From Bradyrhizobium sp. STM 3843 (GTDB taxonomy: Bacteria > Pseudomonadota > Alphaproteobacteria > Rhizobiales > Xanthobacteraceae), in assembly GCF_000239815.1 (NCBI RefSeq), contig NZ_CAFK01000257.1, positions 1 to 64,000 of the forward strand: DNA of 64,000 nt, given 5' to 3'. Shown here in pieces: positions 58,296 to 64,000 of this stretch. Every line of letters begins with the position of its first letter. Position 1 is the stretch's first letter. The notes beneath the pieces are model-generated. The model saw only the letters and a program-made list of their open reading frames with translations, did not search any database and was not told the DNA's origin. The position numbers and the translations under genes were made by a program.

Positions 58296-59420
58296 ATGAC
58301 TGACAGCTTCACCATCCGCTCGATCGAGGCATTCTGCTATCGCTATCCCTTGGCGACGCCGGTGGTGACGTCGTTCGGCAAAATGCTCAACCGTCCGGCC
58401 GTCTTCGTCCGCGCGGTCGACGAGGACGGTGTCGAGGGGTGGGGCGAAGCCTGGTCCAACTTTCCGGCATCGGGCGCGGAGCATCGCGCTCGGCTCGTCA
58501 ATGAGGTACTTGCGCCCGGTCTCGTCGGGCGCAGGTTCGACGCGCCCGCTCAGGCGTTTGAGGCTCTTTCCAAAGGTACCGAAGTGCTCGCGCTTCAATG
58601 TGGCGAGCCCGGTCCGTTCGCACAGGCGATTTCGGGCATCGATCTGGCACTGTGGGATCTCTCGGCGCGTCGGCAGCGCCTGCCGTTGTGGCGGCTTCTC
58701 GGTGGGCAGTCGCGCAGGATCAAGGTCTATGCCAGCGGCATCAATCCGGGCGGCGCGACGCAGACGGCCGAAGCCGCGCTCAAGCGGGGCCATCGCGCGT
58801 TGAAGCTCAAGGTCGGCTTCGGCGCAGATACCGACCTCGCCAATCTGGCCGCGCTGCGCGGACTTGTCGGCGCCGGCATGCTCGCCGCCGATGCCAATCA
58901 GGGCTGGTCAATGGCGCAGGCGCTTCAGATGCTGCCGCGGCTTGCCGAATTCGATCTGCGCTGGTTGGAGGAGCCGATCCGCGCCGATCGGCAGCGCGAG
59001 GAATGGCGCAGTCTGCGCGCCATAGCGAAGATGCCGATTGCTGCTGGCGAAAACATTTCAAGCATCGAAGCCTTCAAGGAGGTTCTGTCCGAAAGCGTGC
59101 TTGGGGTGGTTCAGCCTGATATTGCGAAATGGGGCGGCCTCAGCCTCTGCGCCGGGCTAGCTCGCGACATCCTGGAGGCGGGCAAGACGTTTTGCCCGCA
59201 CTATCTTGGCGGAGGTCTCGGCCTGCTCGCGTCCGCGCATCTTCTCGCCGGTATCGGAGGTGATGGCTGGCTGGAAGTCGATGCCAACGACAACCCGTTG
59301 CGCGATTTGTTTTGCGGCTCGATCATCAACGTGACGGAGGGTACCGTTACACTGGGCGAAGACCCCGGGCTCGGAATAGTGCCCGATCTTCCCTCTATCG
59401 AACGCTATCGCAGCATCTAG
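58296..59420 (+). CDS. mandelate racemase/muconate lactonizing enzyme-family protein
   Basis: 374 residues of the enolase superfamily. The N-terminal cap is EAFCYRYPLATPVVTSFG. The catalytic barrel has the KxK pair in ALKLKVGFG near residue 170, metal ligands in AADANQGWS near residue 197, WLEEPI near residue 225 and AGENI near residue 250, and AKWGGLSLCAGLARDI near residue 280. Members dehydrate sugar acids, epimerise or cycloisomerise. In this operon a sugar acid dehydratase or epimerase is likely. It ends the operon, 39 bases after the aldolase stop. Confidence 0.85.
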   Translation: MTDSFTIRSIEAFCYRYPLATPVVTSFGKMLNRPAVFVRAVDEDGVEGWGEAWSNFPASGAEHRARLVNEVLAPGLVGRRFDAPAQAFEALSKGTEVLALQCGEPGPFAQAISGIDLALWDLSARRQRLPLWRLLGGQSRRIKVYASGINPGGATQTAEAALKRGHRALKLKVGFGADTDLANLAALRGLVGAGMLAADANQGWSMAQALQMLPRLAEFDLRWLEEPIRADRQREEWRSLRAIAKMPIAAGENISSIEAFKEVLSESVLGVVQPDIAKWGGLSLCAGLARDILEAGKTFCPHYLGGGLGLLASAHLLAGIGGDGWLEVDANDNPLRDLFCGSIINVTEGTVTLGEDPGLGIVPDLPSIERYRSI

Positions 59421-60339
59421 ACGAGAGGGAAGAGACCCTGTTGGCTTCCGGCCGCAATGGGGTGATAGAAACCAAGGCAGGATCGCCGGTTCGGCTGAAG
59501 GCGACCGCGCCAATATTGCATTCTGTTCTCGCGAGGCGTTCAGCGCGGATGATAGCTGCGCCGGCGCTTGAGGACTCAACGCCGTCACGAGCCGCAGGAC
59601 CATCATCGCTCATCACGAAGGATCGGGCGACGTAGTAGTTACGCTCAGCTCCGCTCCGAGCCGACCTTTGGCGACGATCAGCGCGCAGACGGCGGCCCGT
59701 ACATCCCCATCACATGCCGCGATAATCCGGTCCGCCGCTAGCTCAAGGGCATCAGGCTCGAGCTGGCGAATTTGCGAGGAAGGTGCTCGCGCGCCATGAC
59801 AGGACCGTCAAACATGGTGGCTACGATCAATCCCATCGACGCAGTCTGGACGTGGTCATTCGCTCTCTCCATGACATCAGGCCGAACCAGGCCGGTTGGT
59901 CATCGAGGTGTGAACGATCGGTTGCGATTCAAACGCACGATTTGCTCACCGCATTTCAACGGCCCGTGACCCGATGCGCTGCGACCACGATCGTGCGAAT
60001 GCATAATGTCCGTGGCCCCTGAAACGACAGCACGCCCGTCGACGTCATATGATCCAGCGCAGTTCGCAGCGGAGCCTGGAAGATGATCGCGACGTTGGCA
60101 GGACAGATCGCCCTTATGCTGGCGCTGCTCGCGAGGCGCGCAACCGACATCATGAACTGCAATTTAATGGCGCCCCGGCCGCCGCGGCACTACCTCGTAA
60201 TGCAGCGGGTGGCCGGTAGTAGGCGGCATCAACGCCGCACGTTCGAAACGGGCGGGCGTCGAGCATGACACCGCGCGCCGCCGAGCCTGCGCATCCGCAC
60301 CGCGCGCCAAGGCGCAGCGGGGAACGTAGGACGATAGTC
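59421..60339. other. intergenic gap with decayed sequence
   Basis: About 0.9 kb. Apart from one broken small gene (59613-59790, minus strand), the short frames on either strand have no recognisable content. It separates the sugar operon from the two-component/sigma/efflux cluster and should contain the promoter of the latter. Confidence 0.5.
59613..59790 (-). pseudogene. broken paralogue of the small protein encoded at 397-603
   Basis: Minus-strand frame SQIRQLEPDALELAAD, then RIIAACDGDVRAAVCALIVA, KGRLGAELS. It aligns with AAVDQAIAACGGDQRATIRALIVAN of the small gene at the left of the window. No ATG, GTG or TTG precedes the homologous part in this frame, so the 5' end is lost or shifted. 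Confidence 0.5.
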
Positions 60340-61020
60340 ATGAACCGGATTCTCCTGATCGAGGACGACACCGAGACCGCCGAGGCGATCGTCGCCGAGC
60401 TCGCTGATCGCGGCTTCGAGGTGCAGTGGGCCGGCGACGGTGTCGACGGTCTCGGCCGGGCGCGTGCCTCGAGCCCCGATGCGATGATCGTCGATCGCAT
60501 GCTGCCGGGGATGGATGGGCTGACTGTCATCGAGGCGTTACGTAAGGATCACGTCAGGACGCCCGTGCTGGTGTTGAGTGCGCTCGGCGCCGTGGATGAC
60601 CGGGTGCGCGGGTTGCGCATGGGCGGAGACGACTATCTCACAAAGCCATTCGCGCTCGTCGAACTGGTCGCGCGCATCGAGGCGTTGCTGCGCCGACCGA
60701 TCGATAGCCGTGAAACCATCTTGCATGCTGGGCCGCTCGAGCTCGACCTGATCGAGCGGACTGCGCGACGCGGCGAGCGCAGGCTCGATCTGCTGCCGCG
60801 CGAACTCCGTCTGCTCGAATACATGATGCGCCGGAACGATCAGCTGTTGACGCGCGCGATGCTGCTCGAGGAGGTCTGGAACTACAAATTCGTTCCCGCG
60901 ACAACGAACCTGATCGACGTGCATATGGGTCGGCTTCGGCACAAGGTGGACGGTCCCGGAGAGACACCGCTGATCCACAACGTCCGAGGCTCCGGCTTCG
61001 TTCTGCGCTCGCGGCAATAG
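60340..61020 (+). CDS. OmpR-family response regulator
   Basis: 226 residues. The receiver domain has IEDDTE at 8-13, the phosphoacceptor Asp52 in IVDRMLPGMDG, and the switch Lys in YLTKPFALVEL near residue 101. The C-terminal winged helix includes LDLLPRELRLLEYMMRRNDQLLTRAMLLEEVW and VDVH-like IDVHMGRLRHKVD, ending with VRGSGFVLR. ATG 60340 is chosen; upstream codons are not conserved in style. The sensor gene follows nine bases later. Confidence 0.93.
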   Translation: MNRILLIEDDTETAEAIVAELADRGFEVQWAGDGVDGLGRARASSPDAMIVDRMLPGMDGLTVIEALRKDHVRTPVLVLSALGAVDDRVRGLRMGGDDYLTKPFALVELVARIEALLRRPIDSRETILHAGPLELDLIERTARRGERRLDLLPRELRLLEYMMRRNDQLLTRAMLLEEVWNYKFVPATTNLIDVHMGRLRHKVDGPGETPLIHNVRGSGFVLRSRQ

Positions 61021-61029
61021 GGGCGGGTG

Positions 61030-62454
61030 ATGCACCAGATCCGGTTGATCCGCTCCAGCACGTTCCTTTGGGCCCTGGCCGTGGCGGCCGCCTTCGCGCT
61101 GTTCGTGGTCGCGTTGTTTTCATACATCTACTGGCAGCTCGATGGTTATCTGGTCGCGCGATCCGATCGCATGATCACCACGCAGATCAGCTTCATCGCT
61201 GACCTCCCGCCCGCTCGGCGTATCAGCGCCATCGCGGATCACCTCGCGCAGGATTCGAGGGGCGTGCAGTACGCGGGACTGTTCGATGCCGCCGGCACCC
61301 GCCTTGCCGGCAACATCGATCGGGTACCGCGCGAGCTGGGACTAGATGGAGCGGCGCAGGGCGTGCGGCTCGATCTGTTCAAAAAGCCGGGGGGACATCC
61401 GCCGGTCGTCAGAGTGGTCGGCACGCGTCTGGATGGCGGCGATGTCCTGGTGATGGGACGGAACGTCGATGAGACGCACGAGATATCGAGCGTGGTCGGC
61501 CAGGCCTTGGCCCTGGGCTTGCTGCCGGCCTTAGGCCTCTGCCTGCTCGCCGGTGCGTGGCTGAGCTTGCGTGCCCAGAGACGCGTGGAGGAGGTCAACC
61601 AGCGGGTCCAGCGCATCGTGGCCGGCGAGCTGCGCGAGCGGCTCCCGGAGGGTGGAACGGACGACCCGTTTGCACGGCTGGCCAGGATCGTCAACGGCAT
61701 GCTCGACGAGATGGAGATGATGATCAGTGCGCTCGCCGGCGTTGGCAACGACATTGCTCATGATCTCAGGACCCCGCTGACGCGCGTCCGCCTGGCGCTG
61801 GAGCGCGGGAGGACGCATGCGGCAACGCTGCAAGAGTTCCAGGACATTACGGACAAGGCCATCGGCGGCATCGACCAGTCGCTCTCAATCGTCACGGCCT
61901 TGCTGCGCCTGACCGAGATCGAGAACAGTCGCCGCATGGCAGGTTTTGGCGACGTCGCGCTCGACGAGATCCTGCGGGAAGTGTGCGACGTCTACGAGCC
62001 GATCGCCGAGGACAAGCGTGTCGGGCTCGGCGTCGTCAACGAGCGCAATGTGAAAGTATGGGGTGACCGGGACCTGCTGTTCGAGGCGGTCGCCAATCTC
62101 GTCGACAATGCCATCAAGTTCACGCCGTCGGGCGGACGGGTGGAGCTCACTCTGGAAGCTGAGGACGACACGGCGCTGGTGCGCGTGAGCGATACCGGAC
62201 CCGGCATCAGCGAGCAGGAGCGCGAGGCGGTGCTGCTGCGGTTCTACCGCTCCGACAAGATGCGCCATACGCCGGGCGTCGGGTTGGGGCTGAGCCTGGT
62301 GGCTGCAATCGTCAAGCTGCATGGTTTCCGGCTGGTCATTGGCCCCGCTCCCGGCGGGCGGATCGAGATCCTTGCCTGGACCGGGAGGGCGGGCAAGCCC
62401 GTCACGCACCGGTCGCGGACGTTGCTGCACGCAGACGCGAGCCAGATGGAATGA
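61030..62454 (+). CDS. two-component sensor histidine kinase
   Basis: 474 residues. Membrane helices near 14-36 and 158-178 enclose a periplasmic sensor of about 120 residues. A HAMP domain follows (LSLRAQRRVEEVNQRVQRIVAGELRERLP). The H-box is VGNDIAHDLRTPLTRVRLALE, the N-box LVDNAIKFTPSGG, and the G-boxes SDTGPGIS and GVGLGLSLVAAIV. It pairs with the upstream OmpR-type regulator. The stimulus is unknown; efflux and sigma-32 neighbours suggest envelope or toxic-compound stress. Confidence 0.92.
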   Translation: MHQIRLIRSSTFLWALAVAAAFALFVVALFSYIYWQLDGYLVARSDRMITTQISFIADLPPARRISAIADHLAQDSRGVQYAGLFDAAGTRLAGNIDRVPRELGLDGAAQGVRLDLFKKPGGHPPVVRVVGTRLDGGDVLVMGRNVDETHEISSVVGQALALGLLPALGLCLLAGAWLSLRAQRRVEEVNQRVQRIVAGELRERLPEGGTDDPFARLARIVNGMLDEMEMMISALAGVGNDIAHDLRTPLTRVRLALERGRTHAATLQEFQDITDKAIGGIDQSLSIVTALLRLTEIENSRRMAGFGDVALDEILREVCDVYEPIAEDKRVGLGVVNERNVKVWGDRDLLFEAVANLVDNAIKFTPSGGRVELTLEAEDDTALVRVSDTGPGISEQEREAVLLRFYRSDKMRHTPGVGLGLSLVAAIVKLHGFRLVIGPAPGGRIEILAWTGRAGKPVTHRSRTLLHADASQME

Positions 62455-62514
62455 GCCAAGTGACTCCCGATGCTTTCGAGATCAATCAGCTGGCCTGGAC
62501 TATAGGAGTGACCA

Positions 62515-63438
62515 ATGCAGACTAGCCATGACGTCGTGAGGCACGATCCAGTTGCCATGCCGGCCGTATCGGTGTCGACGCCGTTCCTCGCCGCCTATGC
62601 CGCGACCATCAGGCACTTCGACCTGCTCGAGCCGGGTCAGGAGCAGCAGCTGGCACGTCGCTGGCAGGAAACGCGGGACCGGCGCGCCACGGATGTCCTC
62701 GTCACCAGTCATCTTCGGCTCGCCGCCAAGCTGGCGCGAGGATACAAGGGATACGGCCTGCCTCTGGTCGATCTGATCGCGGAAGCGAATCTCGGCCTCG
62801 TGATCGCTGCGTCACGCTTCGAACCCGGCCGTGGCGCGCGATTCTCCAGCTATGCGATCTGGTGGATCAAGGCCACCATTCACGAATACATCCTGCGGTC
62901 CTGGTCCCTGGTCAAGATCGGGACGACAGCTGCGCAGAAGAAGCTGTTTTTCAAGCTTCGCGGCGAGATCAGGAAAGCCACCGGCAGCGTGATGGCAGGG
63001 CTCACGCCCGACGTCGCCGAATTGATCGCCGGGAAGCTCGAGGTGACGGCGCGCGAGGTGATCGAGATGGACGCGCGACTCAATGGTGACATGTCGCTGA
63101 ACGCGCGCGTCGGGGACGAGGACAGTGGAACCGAGCTGGAAAGCCTCCTGGTTGATGGGGCACTCGACGCGGAGACGATGCTGGCCGATCACGAGCAGAC
63201 GGAGCAGCGCAGCAAGGCCTTGCGGGTTGCGCTGGACGGGCTTGCGGCGCGGGACCGTCGTGTCTTCGAAGCGAGGCGGCTGACGGAATGTCCGATGACG
63301 CTCGATCAGCTCGCTAGGGAGCTGTCCATATCCAGCGAGCGCGTCCGGCAGATCGAGATCCGCACCTTCGCCAAGGTCAAGCGGGCCGTCATGCTCGCCG
63401 CGCGGGATATGCCGCGCGCCGCCGCGTGCAGCGACTGA
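62515..63438 (+). CDS. rpoH: RNA polymerase sigma-32 factor (RpoH paralogue)
   Basis: 307 residues. Region 1.2/2 runs TPFLAAYAATIRHFDLLEPGQEQQLARRW, then VTSHLRLAAKLARGYKGYGLPLVDLIAEANLGL, and FSSYAIWWIKATIHEYILRSWSLVKIGTT. The RpoH box QKKLFFKLR follows. Region 4 has the HTH MTLDQLARELSISSERVRQIE. Alphaproteobacteria often have several RpoH copies with distinct stress roles. Its position 60 bp after a sensor kinase and 79 bp before an RND pump suggests it serves this stress module. Confidence 0.9.
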   Translation: MQTSHDVVRHDPVAMPAVSVSTPFLAAYAATIRHFDLLEPGQEQQLARRWQETRDRRATDVLVTSHLRLAAKLARGYKGYGLPLVDLIAEANLGLVIAASRFEPGRGARFSSYAIWWIKATIHEYILRSWSLVKIGTTAAQKKLFFKLRGEIRKATGSVMAGLTPDVAELIAGKLEVTAREVIEMDARLNGDMSLNARVGDEDSGTELESLLVDGALDAETMLADHEQTEQRSKALRVALDGLAARDRRVFEARRLTECPMTLDQLARELSISSERVRQIEIRTFAKVKRAVMLAARDMPRAAACSD

Positions 63439-63517
63439 ATACGTTTTCATTTGAACGGAGGCCAGGCCGTCCTCACTTGTCGACGATCTCGCGTCATTTT
63501 GCTTCAGGCAGACCATC

Positions 63518-64000
63518 ATGGGAATTGTTCGCTTCGCGCTGCGGCTTCCGCACACATTCTATGTGCTTGCGGCGCTGATCCTGTTCCTCGGCGTCATTGC
63601 GATCCGCGCGATGCCAACAGACATTTTTCCGGAGATCCGGATCCCCGTCGTCACGGTCATCTGGAGCTACACCGGCCTCTCGACGCCGGAGATGGAGCAG
63701 CGCGTCAGCACCTATAGCCAGTATTCGATCAGCGCAAATGTCAGCGGCATTAAGAATATCGAGGCGCAGACCCTCAACGGCCTATCGATCCAGAAGATCT
63801 ACTTCCAGCCGGACGTCAATCTCGATCTCGCAATCTCGCAGATCGTCTCGGCGACCAACGCCATCCGCGCCCTGATGCCACCAGGCATCCAGCCGCCGAT
63901 CATCGTGCAGTTCAATGCCTCGAGCGTGCCTGTGCTTCAGCTGAGCCTCGAATCGAACAGCCTGAACGAGCAGCAGCTCTACGATTTCGGCATCTATCGG
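63518..64000 (+). CDS. RND efflux transporter permease, partial (N-terminal 161 codons)
   Basis: The gene begins at ATG 63518 and runs off the window in frame. The N-terminus IVRFALRLPHTFYVLAALILFLGVIAIRAMPTDIFPEI contains the first membrane helix. It is followed by the porter-domain start VVTVIWSYTGLSTPEMEQRV, as in HAE-type RND pumps. No periplasmic adaptor gene precedes it here. It shares direction with the two-component and sigma genes. Confidence 0.9.
   Translation, partial: MGIVRFALRLPHTFYVLAALILFLGVIAIRAMPTDIFPEIRIPVVTVIWSYTGLSTPEMEQRVSTYSQYSISANVSGIKNIEAQTLNGLSIQKIYFQPDVNLDLAISQIVSATNAIRALMPPGIQPPIIVQFNASSVPVLQLSLESNSLNEQQLYDFGIYR

Noticed and set aside
1..64000. CRISPR array or complete transposase
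   Set aside because: No regularly spaced direct repeats and no intact transposase gene were seen on reading the window.

Overview
The window is a GC-rich chromosomal segment of an alphaproteobacterium, most probably Bradyrhizobium or a close relative. The evidence is the codon style, ABC-transporter-rich catabolic operons, a sigma-32 paralogue, a lone SpoA-type flagellar protein, and small conserved proteins of unknown function. The species assignment is inference from protein style, not from a search.

Left flank (1-10237): the end of a putative zinc peptidase, a small hypothetical protein, a propionyl-CoA carboxylase alpha subunit, an oxaloacetate decarboxylase-type enzyme translationally coupled to acylphosphatase, a methyltransferase divergent from a GbsR/MarR regulator, a DUF4166 protein coupled to a membrane-anchored TIGR01777 epimerase, an AraC regulator, lipB, a SpoA-domain protein and tRNA-Leu(GAG).

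Tagged accessory region (10222-48651): the last 16 bases of the tRNA-Leu gene recur exactly at 48636-48651, and shorter related copies lie at 43232 and 43542. Integrase and conjugation (trbI, DUF2274) remnants sit beside the tRNA, and a truncated integrase sits beside the far copy. I read this as a decayed, stacked integrative element with three internal segments. Its cargo is metabolic. (a) A ROK regulator with a sugar ABC transporter and sugar dehydrogenase, convergent with murQ and a BadF-type sugar kinase. (b) rnz, dinB and gene remnants. (c) An IclR-controlled cluster for meta-cleavage or aminomuconate-type intermediates, followed by a chemoreceptor. (d) A reductive pyrimidine degradation cluster (ferredoxin, preT, preA, RutR-like regulator, ABC transporter, dihydropyrimidinase, ureidopropionase) with two RutR-type boxes; its last enzyme carries a +1 frameshift. 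(e) A small terminal segment with an AraC regulator and a SAM/adenylate cyclase/ATPase/TPR protein.

Right flank (48698-64000): a truncated integrase abuts an operon-rich sugar or polyol catabolic locus. This contains an SDR and a LacI regulator on the minus strand. On the plus strand it contains a substrate-binding protein, two permeases, a zinc alcohol dehydrogenase, an ATPase, a PfkB kinase, a tagatose-bisphosphate-type aldolase and an enolase-superfamily enzyme. After a 0.9 kb gap with a broken small gene come a two-component system, an RpoH-like sigma factor and the start of an RND efflux pump, all in one direction.

Regulation is readable in several places. Palindromes lie on or beside the start codons of four regulators (GbsR/MarR, ROK, IclR, LacI), which suggests autoregulation with shared control of divergent or downstream operons.
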